Assembly: GCF_031177825.1 (NCBI RefSeq)
Contig: NZ_JAPSKE010000003.1
Location: forward strand, 62,001-126,000
Direction: 5' to 3'
Length of the DNA stretch: 64,000 bases
Origin: Paenibacillus sp.
GTDB taxonomy: Bacteria > Bacillota > Bacilli > Paenibacillales > YIM-B00363
The notes under the pieces were generated by a model. The model had not been told where the DNA came from. It saw nothing but the letters and a program-made list of their open reading frames with translations, and did not search any database. How positions within the stretch are numbered: position 1 is the stretch's first letter; every line of letters begins with the position of its first letter. Of this stretch, positions 1-7,990 are shown in pieces. The translations under genes were made by a program, and so were the position numbers.

Positions 1-2
1 GG

Positions 3-335
3 CGGGCGATGCAGTTCGGCTTGTTCCGCGCGATCGGGATGTCGTTCCGCAGCCTGCTCGGCCTGCTGGCCGCGGAACAGCTGCTCACGACCGCCGCGGC
101 GCTCGTCTTCGGCATCGGCACCGGGGTGCTCGCCTGCCGGTTGTTCGTGCCGATGTTCCGCCTCGCGTTCGAGCCGTCCGCGCAAGTGCCGCCGTTCCGC
201 GTCTTGATCGAAGCGGGAGATATGATCGGACTCGGCGCGCTCGTCTCGATCATGATCCTGGCAGGCTTCGCGGCCCTCGGATGGATCGTGTCCCGCATCC
301 AGATGCACCAAGCGCTGAAGCTCGGGGAGGACTGA
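3..335 (+). CDS. FtsX-like ABC transporter permease, C-terminal part
   Basis: The gene enters from outside the window, and only the last 110 residues are present. They hold two or three hydrophobic segments (about residues 15-40, 75-95) and end in a short charged tail. The opening, reading QFGLFRAIGMS, is the conserved stretch that follows the periplasmic domain in FtsX/MacB-type permeases and precedes the last membrane helices. It stops 3 bases before the ATPase gene at 339, so the two are translationally close and form one ABC system. Such permeases couple an ATPase to export or mechanical signalling, for example of peptides, lipids or antibiotics; the substrate cannot be read here. The family is clear, the function is not. 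Confidence 0.8.
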   Translation, partial: RAMQFGLFRAIGMSFRSLLGLLAAEQLLTTAAALVFGIGTGVLACRLFVPMFRLAFEPSAQVPPFRVLIEAGDMIGLGALVSIMILAGFAALGWIVSRIQMHQALKLGED

Positions 336-338
336 CCG

Positions 339-1226
339 ATGATTGTGTGCGAGGATTTGGTGAAAATTTATAAGAGCGCCGATCTAGAGGTGTTCGCGCT
401 TCAGGGACTCGACTTGCGCGTGGAGCAGGGGGAGCTGATGGCGATCATCGGCAACAGCGGCAGCGGCAAGTCGACGCTGCTGAACATGCTGGGCGGGCTG
501 GATCGGCCGTCGGCGGGCAAGCTGACCGTGAACGGCGTCGACCTGCTGAAGTGCTCGGAGAAGGAGCTTATCCGCTATAAGCGGGAGAGCGTCGGCTTCG
601 TCTGGCAGAACAACGCGCGCAACCTGATCCCGTATTTGACCGCGCTGCAGAACGTCGAGCTGCCGATGCTGCTGAAGGGCCGCAAGCGCCGGCTCCGCGC
701 GCTCGAGCTGCTCGAGGCGGTCGGCCTCGGCCATCGGGTGAACAATAAGCTGCAGCAGCTGTCCGGCGGGGAGCAGCAGCGCGTGGCGATCGCCATCGCG
801 CTCGCCAACGAGCCGCGGCTCGTGCTGGCGGACGAACCGACCGGCTCGGTGGACAGCAAGATGGCGGACCAAATTCTCGACCTGTTCCGCCTCGTCAACC
901 GCGAGTACGGCGTCACGGTCGTCATCGTTACGCACGATCCGATGCTCGCGAAGAAGGTCGACCGCGTCGTCGCGATTCGGGACGGGAAGACGTCGTCGGA
1001 GATGATTCGCCGCACGAGCTATGCCGAAGAACTGGCGTCGCTGAAGGGCGAATCCGCGGCCGCCGCCGAAGAAGAGGCGACGCACGAGGAGTTCGCGGTC
1101 ATGGACCGGGCGGGGCGACTTCAACTCCCGGAGGCCTATCTGGAGCAAGCCGGCTTGAAGTCGTCGCCCCGGGTGCGGGTGAAGATCCAGGACGGCGCGA
1201 TCGTATTGACGCCGCCGGAGGAATGA
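339..1226 (+). CDS. ABC transporter ATP-binding protein with AbrB-like C-terminal tail
   Basis: This is the ATPase of a MacB/LolD-type ABC system and partners the permease just upstream. Visible motifs are the Walker A GNSGSGKS at residues 38-45, the signature LSGGEQQ near 141-147, and the Walker B with LVLADEPTG near 160. The D-loop (SVDS) and the switch histidine (VTHDP) follow. At 295 residues it is about 60-70 longer than the usual 225-230. The extra part ends in a segment (about 254-295, starting MDRAGRLQLPEAYL) that resembles the swapped-hairpin AbrB/SpoVT fold: DxxGRxxLP followed by a strand-rich VRVKI..GAIVLTP. That reading is by eye. The tail could mediate dimerisation or regulation. 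Confidence 0.88.
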   Translation: MIVCEDLVKIYKSADLEVFALQGLDLRVEQGELMAIIGNSGSGKSTLLNMLGGLDRPSAGKLTVNGVDLLKCSEKELIRYKRESVGFVWQNNARNLIPYLTALQNVELPMLLKGRKRRLRALELLEAVGLGHRVNNKLQQLSGGEQQRVAIAIALANEPRLVLADEPTGSVDSKMADQILDLFRLVNREYGVTVVIVTHDPMLAKKVDRVVAIRDGKTSSEMIRRTSYAEELASLKGESAAAAEEEATHEEFAVMDRAGRLQLPEAYLEQAGLKSSPRVRVKIQDGAIVLTPPEE

Positions 1227-1259
1227 GAACATTCGGATCGATCATCGAACACGACATGC

Positions 1260-1283
1260 ATGGCGCGCCGATCGGCGCGCCAT
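1260..1283 (+). terminator. Perfect 24-bp palindrome after the ABC operon
   Basis: A perfect inverted repeat (ATGGCGCGCC, 4-base centre GATC, GGCGCGCCAT) lies 34 bases after the ATPase stop and is followed by a weak T stretch (TTTGCGTT). It is most likely the transcription terminator of the ABC operon. The T tract is poor, so efficiency is uncertain. Confidence 0.55.
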
Positions 1284-1426
1284 TTGCGTTGAACGGACGA
1301 ATGTACCGGACATGGGTTTCCGGTGAAGAGTGGAAGTTGGAAGTCCTACATTCTTGTCCATGTCAAATAAAGTATCAATTACATAATATTGACAGTAGTT
1401 TAAAGAGAAAGGAAGGTGAAAACACT

Positions 1427-2098
1427 ATGGCGAATAAAGTCAATTTCCACGTCGTCAACGAAAGCGGCGATAAGGGATGGGAGAGCCGGGTGACGTCCCC
1501 CGACGGGTCGGTCACCTTCGTGTTCGGTCCGGAGCTGCCTCCGTTAAACGACGGCAGCGTGCGGCTGTTTACCGGAACGAACGGAGACCAAGCGGCCGAA
1601 ATTCGTTCCGACGGATATCACAAAACCCGGCTGGCGGACTTGACCGCGCTTCGGTATTGGACCTATGACGTACAGAACAACGGACAACAATGGCCTTATC
1701 TCATTCTCCAGCTCGATTGGAACGGTGACAATCAGGCGGATGACTTGATCTTCTTCGAACCCGCGTACCAAACTCCCGCGACGGGGAACCCCGCTTTGCC
1801 GGATCAAGGATCTCCGATGCTGAACGCCTGGCAGCAGTGGAATGCGCTGGTCGGAGGATGGTGGTCGGAGAACGGCATCGCCGGGGCCACCCCCGGAACG
1901 GGCGTGAAGTCGCTGAGCGCATATTTGGCCGCCCGACCGAACGCGCGGATCGTCAACTCCCCCAACGGGCTGGGCGGCGTTCGTCTGGTTCACGGCTTCG
2001 CCGGCGCAGCGGATACGTTCGACGGCAACGTCGACGCCGTGACGATCGGCGTACAGGGGAAAAGCTCCATTTACGACTTCGAACCCCCGACCGATTGA
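1427..2098 (+). CDS. Hypothetical protein, possible DUF-type beta-rich protein
   Basis: I do not recognise a named family. The start chosen is the ATG at 1427, which follows a strong RBS (GGAAGGTG, 1411-1418). The frame is open back to 1223, but those residues lie in AT-rich, non-coding-looking DNA. The protein has 223 residues and no signal peptide or membrane helix. It is rich in G, N, D and aromatic residues, with a beta-type pattern. Its C-terminal part (SAYLAARPNARIV, then GGVRLVHGFAG, then FDGNVDAVTIG) resembles repeats seen in secreted or surface bacterial proteins, recalled from memory. It is a single-gene unit between the ABC terminator and a shared terminator at 2109-2144. Confidence 0.7.
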   Translation: MANKVNFHVVNESGDKGWESRVTSPDGSVTFVFGPELPPLNDGSVRLFTGTNGDQAAEIRSDGYHKTRLADLTALRYWTYDVQNNGQQWPYLILQLDWNGDNQADDLIFFEPAYQTPATGNPALPDQGSPMLNAWQQWNALVGGWWSENGIAGATPGTGVKSLSAYLAARPNARIVNSPNGLGGVRLVHGFAGAADTFDGNVDAVTIGVQGKSSIYDFEPPTD

Positions 2099-2108
2099 CC
2101 CGAACGGC

Positions 2109-2144
2109 AAAAAGAACGCCGCCCCGAACGGGGCGACGTTCTTT
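2109..2144. terminator. Bidirectional terminator between convergent genes
   Basis: The arms AAAGAACG-CCGCCCCG and CGGGGCG-A-CGTTCTTT flank a short loop, with A and T runs on either side, so the hairpin works in both directions. It ends the unknown gene at 1427 and the MarR gene read from the other strand. Confidence 0.85.
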
Positions 2145-2162
2145 CATGCGCGCATCTCGCCA

Positions 2163-2612
2163 TTACAACAGCCGGTCGGCCTCGATGCCGAGCTTCTTCA
2201 GCAGCTCGATCGTCTGCAGCTTCTCGTCCTCGGACAAGCCGGATACCGCGCGGTGCAGCGCCGAGGCGTGCTTCGGGAAGATCGACTCCATCAGCCGATT
2301 CCCCTCTTCGGTCACTTCCGCGTACGTGACGCGGCGGTCCTCGGCGCAGTTGCGTCGCCGGACGTAACCCGCCTTCTCCAGCTTATCGACCGTATACGTG
2401 ACGCCGCCGCTCAGGATCAGCAGCCGGGAGCCGATCTGTTGGAGCGGAATCGGACCTTTATGATACAGCAGCTCCAATACGGCGAATTCCGTAGGATTCA
2501 GGCCGTACGTTTTGATATCTCGAGTAGAGTGCTCGGAGACGCTGCGGAACGCGCGATTGAGCACGCGGAACAACCGGAGCGACCGCTCGTACTGTTGATC
2601 CATCTCGTCCAT
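2163..2612 (-). CDS. MarR family transcriptional regulator, MhqR-like
   Basis: A 149-residue winged-helix repressor. The segment LNPTEFAVLELLYHKGP followed by a GVTYTVDKLEKAGYVRR recognition region is characteristic of MarR proteins. It is closest by eye to the MhqR (YkvE) branch, which represses quinone- and catechol-detoxification genes in Bacillus. The DR-VTYAEVTEEG wing follows near residue 90. I chose the ATG at 2612 because the GGAGGGGG RBS sits 7 bases upstream; a TTG at 2618 is too close to it. No target gene is adjacent: the convergent gene is unknown and the divergent neighbour is the sensor kinase of the sugar cluster. The ligand is therefore not inferable. Confidence 0.85.
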   Translation of the reverse strand: MDEMDQQYERSLRLFRVLNRAFRSVSEHSTRDIKTYGLNPTEFAVLELLYHKGPIPLQQIGSRLLILSGGVTYTVDKLEKAGYVRRRNCAEDRRVTYAEVTEEGNRLMESIFPKHASALHRAVSGLSEDEKLQTIELLKKLGIEADRLL

Positions 2613-2719
2613 GCACAATCCCCCTCCGGATGAACCGTTTACATACCATCATAGGTAACAACCGCCCCCGCGTCAAATGGAAAAGGCGGTAAATCCGCCT
2701 GACGTCGGCGATGCAAAAA

Positions 2720-2784
2720 AGTCGTGAAAGTGCAAACGAGTCGTCGGCATCGGCATAGACCGGCCCGCAGATGTGAAGTACTTT
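2720..2784 (+). promoter_or_regulatory. Putative promoter and regulator site upstream of the sensor kinase
   Basis: This region contains AGTCGNNAAAGTGCA (2720-2734), then ANNGAG, TCGTC, ATCGG and CCGGCC. It ends in a -10-like TACTTT at 2779-2784. The same ordered elements occur at 6218-6283 before the binding-protein gene. In both, 13 bases separate CCGGCC from the -10. The -35 (near TAGACC) is weak, as expected for an activator-dependent promoter. The likely activator is the AraC-type response regulator encoded between the two sites. Confidence 0.5.
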
Positions 2785-2860
2785 GAAGAGATAGGCTGCT
2801 GCAAAGCGCACATCCGAGGTATATTGTTGGGAAACGACTTCGACGACCGGGGGTACCCTC

Positions 2861-4639
2861 ATGCGCAAACGAAAACGATCCATCCCTTGGAATTCCATAC
2901 CGGTAAAGCTGGTGCTTGGCCTTCTCGCGATTACGGTCCCCTTGATCGCCTTGCTCCTCTACAACAATCATTACAGCGTGAACGTGATTCATAACCAGGT
3001 GGCCGCGACGAACAAGAGTCTGATCTCCATTCATATGAAACAAATCGACGACCAGCTGTCCGAAGTCGAGCGTCATCTGCTTGGGCTGACGTACTCGGAC
3101 TCGAACTTGTTGGCGATGGGGAAGCATGTGCCGGCGGACGATTATGTCATGGCCAAGAGCAGCGTGTCGCGCATGCTCTCTTCCGATCTGATCGTCTATC
3201 CGTATATCGACGGCTTCTTCGTCTATTCGATCCCGAGACGCGACATGATGGAAGTGTTCAAGCAAGCGATGGGATACGAGCAGTTGATGAGCTTAAGGCA
3301 AACTTTGGAGCGCCTAATGGACGAATCCCCGGAGGGGCCGGTGCAGAAGGAGTGGACGGTTCAACCGTCGAACGGGGAAACCTATATCGTTCGGTTGTTT
3401 CGAACCGACGACGTCTATATCGGCGCTTGGGCGAGGGCGAAGACGGTGCTCGCTCCTTTGCGGGAGATGAGCCTAGGCAAGACGGGCGCGGTGCTGCTGG
3501 TGGACGGGGCGGGACGAACGTTAGGCAGCACGCAGCCGTTGGCGGACGAAGCGATCGACTTCGCCCGAGGATTTCAAACCTATTATTTGTCCGGCCGTCA
3601 CGAGGATTACCTGGTCGTCGGCGAAACGTCGAGCAAAGGGGAGTTCAGTCTGGCGGCCGCGATTCCGGACAAGCAGATGCTCGAAAACCTCCCGTATTTG
3701 GCGAACGCGGCGAAAGTCGTCGTCGGGATGGCGATTCTGATGCTGGCGCTCAGCATGTGGTTTCTGCGCAAGGTCCTCTTGCTGCCGCTTCGGAAGCTGA
3801 TGGTCACGATGCGTCTGATCGGGGAAGGGAACTGGACTCTTCAGATCGAGGAGTCGCCCGCGTCCGACGAATTCCAATTGGTCAATCGAACGTTCAATCG
3901 AATGATCTCTCGCATCGAGGAGCTGAAAATCAATGTGTACGAAGAGCAGCTCAGCAAGCAGCGAGCCGAGCTCAAGCAGCTGCAGTTGCAAATCAACCCG
4001 CACTTCTTCATGAATTCGCTGAATATTTTGTTCCACCTGGCTCAGGGGAAGCAGTATCAGCTCATTCAAGAGATGACGCTGTGTCTCGTTCATTATTTTC
4101 GCTATATGTTTCAAAACGATCGGCCGCTGGTCCTGCTGAAGGACGAGCTTCAGCATGTGAGGAATTATTTGCGCATCCAACAGCTGCGTCTGCCGAACCG
4201 ATTGAGCTGGGACATTCGCGTTCCGGATTATTTGGCGGAGACGCCGATCCCGCCGGCGATGCTGCAAACGTTCGTCGAAAATACGATGAAGCACGGCGTT
4301 CGGGCGACCGGTTCGACCGTCCTGACCGTGGAAGCGTCGTTAGACACGCTGGCGGAAGCGCCGACGGTGTGCATCTCCGTTCGCGACAACGGCAAGGGCT
4401 TCTCGGACGAGGCGCTGGAAGCGATTCGGGGCGGCAAGCCGTTGCTCGACGAGACGGGCGAGCATATCGGACTGTGGAATGCGCGCGAACGTCTTCGGCT
4501 GCAATTCGGAGACAAGGCGTGGTTGGAATGCTACAACGACGATCCGCAGGGGGCGGTAACGGAGCTGTACGTTCCATTGCAACAACATCCGGAACACGAG
4601 GAGTGGACGAACGGTGTGCCATCTATTAATCGTCGATGA
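2861..4639 (+). CDS. Sensor histidine kinase, YesM/LytS-type (cluster 1)
   Basis: A 592-residue membrane kinase. TM1 is at about residues 10-28, an extracellular sensing region of about 250 residues follows, and TM2 is at about 285-303. A HAMP linker, a His_kinase domain and an HATPase domain come next. The phospho-accepting histidine is H381 in QINPHFFMNSLN, the motif of the LytS/YesM family. The HATPase N-box (TFVENTMKHG, about 470) and G1 box (VRDNGKGF, about 507) are intact. Its 3' end overlaps the response-regulator gene by 26 bases, so the two are co-translated. In this family such pairs sense a carbohydrate or its uptake and switch on the neighbouring ABC importer. A matching upstream element near 6218 supports that role here. 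Confidence 0.93.
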   Translation: MRKRKRSIPWNSIPVKLVLGLLAITVPLIALLLYNNHYSVNVIHNQVAATNKSLISIHMKQIDDQLSEVERHLLGLTYSDSNLLAMGKHVPADDYVMAKSSVSRMLSSDLIVYPYIDGFFVYSIPRRDMMEVFKQAMGYEQLMSLRQTLERLMDESPEGPVQKEWTVQPSNGETYIVRLFRTDDVYIGAWARAKTVLAPLREMSLGKTGAVLLVDGAGRTLGSTQPLADEAIDFARGFQTYYLSGRHEDYLVVGETSSKGEFSLAAAIPDKQMLENLPYLANAAKVVVGMAILMLALSMWFLRKVLLLPLRKLMVTMRLIGEGNWTLQIEESPASDEFQLVNRTFNRMISRIEELKINVYEEQLSKQRAELKQLQLQINPHFFMNSLNILFHLAQGKQYQLIQEMTLCLVHYFRYMFQNDRPLVLLKDELQHVRNYLRIQQLRLPNRLSWDIRVPDYLAETPIPPAMLQTFVENTMKHGVRATGSTVLTVEASLDTLAEAPTVCISVRDNGKGFSDEALEAIRGGKPLLDETGEHIGLWNARERLRLQFGDKAWLECYNDDPQGAVTELYVPLQQHPEHEEWTNGVPSINRR

Positions 4640-6209
4640 CGAGCCGATCGCGGTCGAAGGGCTGAAATCCGGCGTAACGTGGTCCGACATCGGGATTACC
4701 GGCTTGTTTACCGCCTACGGACCCGACGAAGCGAAGGAGCGGTTTCGAACCGAACGCATCGATATTTTGTTATGCGATATCGAGATGCCGCAGGGCACCG
4801 GATTGGAATTGCTGGCATGGGTGCGAGAGCATTATCCGCGGACGGAGACGATCTTCCTGACCTGCCACGCCGACTTCCGCTATGCCAAGCAGGCCATGCA
4901 GCTGGGGAGCCTCGATTACTTGTTGAAGCCGATCCCGTTCCAAGAGCTGAGAGAAGCTGTGAAAAAGGCGATGCGCAAGCTCGATCAAGACGATCGCTTG
5001 AACGAGTTCAGCCAATACGGGAAATATTGGGTGGAGCATCAGCCGCTGATCGTCGAGCGATTTTGGCTGGACATCGTAAATCAGACGATTCCGGGCCATG
5101 CGAAGGCGGTCAAGAAAGAAGCGGAGGCACGGCATATCCCTTACGCTTCCGAGATGACCTTCCTCCCCGTGCTGATCCGAGTTCGCCGATGGGATTCGTC
5201 GGTATCGCTGCGGGACGAGAAAATATTGGAGTACGCGATAAGGAAATCGGCGGAGGAGCTGCTGCTGAACGATCGGGCGGACGGATTGCTCGTGACGCTC
5301 GGCGGCGGTTTTCTGCTCGCGCTGGCGAGCGGCGCGTCCGCCGTCGCGGCGGAAGACAACGTACGCGCCGCCTGCGGCCGGTTCGTCGAAGCTTGCCGTT
5401 CCTACTTCTACGCGGATGCGGCCTGTTACGTCGGGAGGCCGGTTCCCGGGCACGACATGGCTGCCGCATACAACGAGCTCCGAAGGTTGGATTCGAACAA
5501 TGTAGCCTACGATCAAGGGGTATTCTCGCTGCAGGAGCCGCCGGCGTCGAAGGGCGGTCAGGCGCCGCCGGATACGAGCCTGTGGTCCGTGTTGCTGGAG
5601 GAAGGGAAGACGGCGCAGCTATTGAAGGCGGCGGAGGAATACATTCGTTCGTTGACCGCCGCGGGCCGAATGGACCCGGAGACGCTGGGGCAGTTCGTTC
5701 AAGACGTACAGCAGATGGTTTATTATGCGCTTCAGGTGAAAGGGATTCAGGCGAGGCGATTGTTCGGCGACCGGGATTCCTCGCAGCTGCTCTCGGCGTC
5801 GACGCGATCGGCCACCGACGCGTTGGCCTGGATTCGGCATATCGTCGCCGAGTCCGTGTCGTTGTTGTCCTCGTACGATCGGCTGCAAAGCGTCGTCGAG
5901 AAAGCGAAGACCTATATCCGCGATCATCTTCACGAGGAGCTGTCGCGCGAGGATATCGCGAACCATGTGTATTTGAACCCGGATTATCTGACGCGGGTGT
6001 TCAAGAAAGAAACCGGGCTGTCGATCTCGGATTACGTGCTGCATCAACGCCTGGACTTAGCCGCCGGCCTGCTGGCGAACACGGACCTGTCCGTCGGCGC
6101 GATCGCGGCGAAGATCGGGTATTCGAATTTTTCTCATTTCTCCCGCATTTTCAAGAAGTACATGGGGGTCAACCCGGCGGAATACCGGAGCAAGCGCCGA
6201 TCGGAATGA
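4614..6209 (+). CDS. Response regulator with AraC-type DNA-binding domain, YesN-like (cluster 1)
   Basis: A 531-residue regulator starting at GTG 4614, with GAGGAG about 8 bases upstream and inside the kinase gene. The receiver domain (1-120) has the acidic pair D8-D9, the phosphorylation site D55 in LLCDIEMP, and the lysine of LLKPI. A poorly conserved middle region follows. The C-terminal 100 residues form an AraC/XylS double helix-turn-helix (SREDIANHVYLNPDYLTRVFK and IAAKIGYSNFSHFSRIFKK). It is the partner of the kinase at 2861. It probably activates its own operon and the transport and hydrolase genes downstream. The longer alternative reading frame on this strand is a shadow. Confidence 0.93.
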   Translation: MCHLLIVDDEPIAVEGLKSGVTWSDIGITGLFTAYGPDEAKERFRTERIDILLCDIEMPQGTGLELLAWVREHYPRTETIFLTCHADFRYAKQAMQLGSLDYLLKPIPFQELREAVKKAMRKLDQDDRLNEFSQYGKYWVEHQPLIVERFWLDIVNQTIPGHAKAVKKEAEARHIPYASEMTFLPVLIRVRRWDSSVSLRDEKILEYAIRKSAEELLLNDRADGLLVTLGGGFLLALASGASAVAAEDNVRAACGRFVEACRSYFYADAACYVGRPVPGHDMAAAYNELRRLDSNNVAYDQGVFSLQEPPASKGGQAPPDTSLWSVLLEEGKTAQLLKAAEEYIRSLTAAGRMDPETLGQFVQDVQQMVYYALQVKGIQARRLFGDRDSSQLLSASTRSATDALAWIRHIVAESVSLLSSYDRLQSVVEKAKTYIRDHLHEELSREDIANHVYLNPDYLTRVFKKETGLSISDYVLHQRLDLAAGLLANTDLSVGAIAAKIGYSNFSHFSRIFKKYMGVNPAEYRSKRRSE

Positions 6210-6217
6210 GCGCCGAT

Positions 6218-6283
6218 AGTCGGCAAAGTGCATAAGAGAGGTCGTCATCGGGGCAGAGCCGGCCGTCCCCGCCGCCGTACAAT
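6218..6283 (+). promoter_or_regulatory. Putative promoter and regulator site upstream of the binding lipoprotein
   Basis: This is the second copy of the element at 2720-2784: AGTCGNNAAAGTGCA at 6218-6232, AAGAG, TCGTC, ATCGG, CCGGCC, then 13 bases and TACAAT (6278-6283) as the -10. The -35 position is poor. Transcription would start near 6290, leaving a leader of about 40 bases before the gene at 6331. It is the best candidate binding site for the AraC-type response regulator of this cluster. Confidence 0.5.
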
Positions 6284-6330
6284 ACAAACAAGCAGGGCAA
6301 TCTTTCACATACAGCGGGGGGATTTCGAAG

Positions 6331-7899
6331 ATGAAGAGAACGACGAAAGCGATGATGTGCTTGCTGTTATGCTTCATGCTGGTCGTAACGGCATGCGGCG
6401 GCGGGGGCGGTGGCGACGAAGCCGGCAACGAAGCCGGCGGCGAGTCTGCGCCGAGCGGCGAGGAAGCTGCAAGCGGCGAACCTTCGAAGGAGCAAGCCGT
6501 CGGGGAAATCGTGGAGCTGACCGTCGCGTTCCCGGTCGTCACCGCCGATCAACAAGGACTGCAGCTCGTCGAGGAAGCGATGAACGCCATTACGGAAGCG
6601 AAGATCGGAGCTCGCGTCGACTTTATGCCGATCAACGCAGGCGAGTGGCTGCAGCAGACGAATTTGCTGTTCAGCTCGAACGGGAAGCTGGATTTGACGT
6701 ATGTCCACGGCGGCATGTACAGCAACATGGTCGCGAGAGGCATGCTCGCTCCGCTGGACGACTTGATCGGCCAATACGGCGGCGGCATCGCGTCTTCGAT
6801 GGACGCGAAATATTTGCAGGCGACCAAGATCGGCGGGAAGATGTACAGCGTGCCCTCTCACCGCGATATGGCGGGAAGCTACGGCCTGGTCATGCGCAAG
6901 GATCTCGCGGACAAGCACGGCATCGATCCGAACGCGCTTCATTCGCTGGAGGACGTCGCCGCCGCGCTTCAGAAGATCAAAGACGGCGAGCCGGATGTCG
7001 TGCCCCTCGTACCGGGCGCGGCGGGACAGTCGTTCCGGGACAGCTACCTCTTCTTCGATCCGCTGGGCGACAACATGGGCGTCCTGCCGAATTACGACAA
7101 CGGCCTGAAGGTCGCCAACCTGTTCGAGATGCCGGAATACCAGAGCTTCGTCGGGACGATCCGCGATTGGTACACGAAGGGGTATATTCTCAAGGATGCG
7201 GCGACCAACAAAATCAACACCTTCGAGTTGATTCGCTCCGGCAAAGCGTTCGCCTATCTCGCCATGCAGAAGCCGGGCTTCGCGGCGCAAGAATCGAAAG
7301 CGTCCGGCACGGAGCTGGTGACGGCCGAGCTGCTGCCGCCGTACACGACGACGAGCAACGTCACGGCCGCGATGTGGGGCATTCCCGTGCAATCCGAGCT
7401 GAAGGACAAGGCGATGCAGTTCCTCAACCTAATGTACGAGGATCCGGAGATCGTCAATCTGTTCAGCTGGGGCGTCGAAGGTACGCATTATGTGAAGGCC
7501 GAAGGCGCCGCCGAGCATATCATCGCGTATCCGGAAGGCAAGGATGCGTCGTCCGTCGGGTATAACAGCTTAGCCTGGATGTTCGGGGACCAGTTCAAAG
7601 CGTATGTGCTGGCAACGGGCGATCCGGACATTTGGAAGAAGACGGCGGAGTTTAACCGGACCGCCAAGCCGTCGAAAGCGCTAGGGTTCTTATTCGACTC
7701 GTCGGCCGTCAAGACGGAATATGCCGCCGTGTCGAACGTCATCACCCAATATAAGCTGCCGCTGGAAACCGGCAGCGTCGATCCGGAGAAAATGCTGCCC
7801 GAATTCGTCGAGAAGCTGAAAGCGGCGGGCATCGACAAAATTATCGCCGAGAAACAGAAGCAGTTGGACGAATGGGCGAGAGTGAACGCCGCGCAGTAG
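6331..7899 (+). CDS. Extracellular solute-binding lipoprotein of sugar ABC importer (cluster 1)
   Basis: A 522-residue family 1 solute-binding protein. It has a lipoprotein signal, with the lipobox VVTAC and the lipidated cysteine at C22, followed by a glycine-rich, acidic linker (to about residue 60). The mature part has the LplA-like features of Paenibacillus oligosaccharide-binding proteins: a DLTYVHGG segment, APLDDLI, and AMWGIPVQSELKDKAMQFLN near the C-terminus. The RBS GGGGGGA lies 9 bases before the ATG. It captures a glycan fragment outside the membrane and passes it to the two permeases that follow. A hairpin at 7920 separates it from them, a common way to make the lipoprotein in excess. 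The ligand is not readable from sequence. Confidence 0.92.
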   Translation: MKRTTKAMMCLLLCFMLVVTACGGGGGGDEAGNEAGGESAPSGEEAASGEPSKEQAVGEIVELTVAFPVVTADQQGLQLVEEAMNAITEAKIGARVDFMPINAGEWLQQTNLLFSSNGKLDLTYVHGGMYSNMVARGMLAPLDDLIGQYGGGIASSMDAKYLQATKIGGKMYSVPSHRDMAGSYGLVMRKDLADKHGIDPNALHSLEDVAAALQKIKDGEPDVVPLVPGAAGQSFRDSYLFFDPLGDNMGVLPNYDNGLKVANLFEMPEYQSFVGTIRDWYTKGYILKDAATNKINTFELIRSGKAFAYLAMQKPGFAAQESKASGTELVTAELLPPYTTTSNVTAAMWGIPVQSELKDKAMQFLNLMYEDPEIVNLFSWGVEGTHYVKAEGAAEHIIAYPEGKDASSVGYNSLAWMFGDQFKAYVLATGDPDIWKKTAEFNRTAKPSKALGFLFDSSAVKTEYAAVSNVITQYKLPLETGSVDPEKMLPEFVEKLKAAGIDKIIAEKQKQLDEWARVNAAQ

Positions 7900-7919
7900 C
7901 CATGGGATGACCGTCGCCG

Positions 7920-7952
7920 CCCGACCAGTCGCAGATTGGTCGGGCTTATTAT
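7920..7952 (+). terminator. Attenuating hairpin between binding protein and permease genes
   Basis: CCCGACCA (7920-7927) pairs with TGGTCGGG (7937-7944), followed by CTTATTATT. The T tract is broken, so it probably gives partial termination or 3'-end protection of the lipoprotein mRNA, with some read-through to the permeases. Confidence 0.6.
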
Positions 7953-7990
7953 TCCGGCTGTCGACGAAGAGAGGGGAGCGCCTGATACGC

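Noticed and set aside
384..1232. Long open frame on the minus strand inside the ABC ATPase gene
   Set aside because: It is a GC-driven shadow with arginine- and proline-rich composition and no RBS or motif. The same applies to most large opposite-strand frames in this window.
1389..1416. TTGACA before the unknown gene at 1427 as a promoter -35
   Set aside because: There is no -10 at the right distance before the RBS, so no promoter is called.
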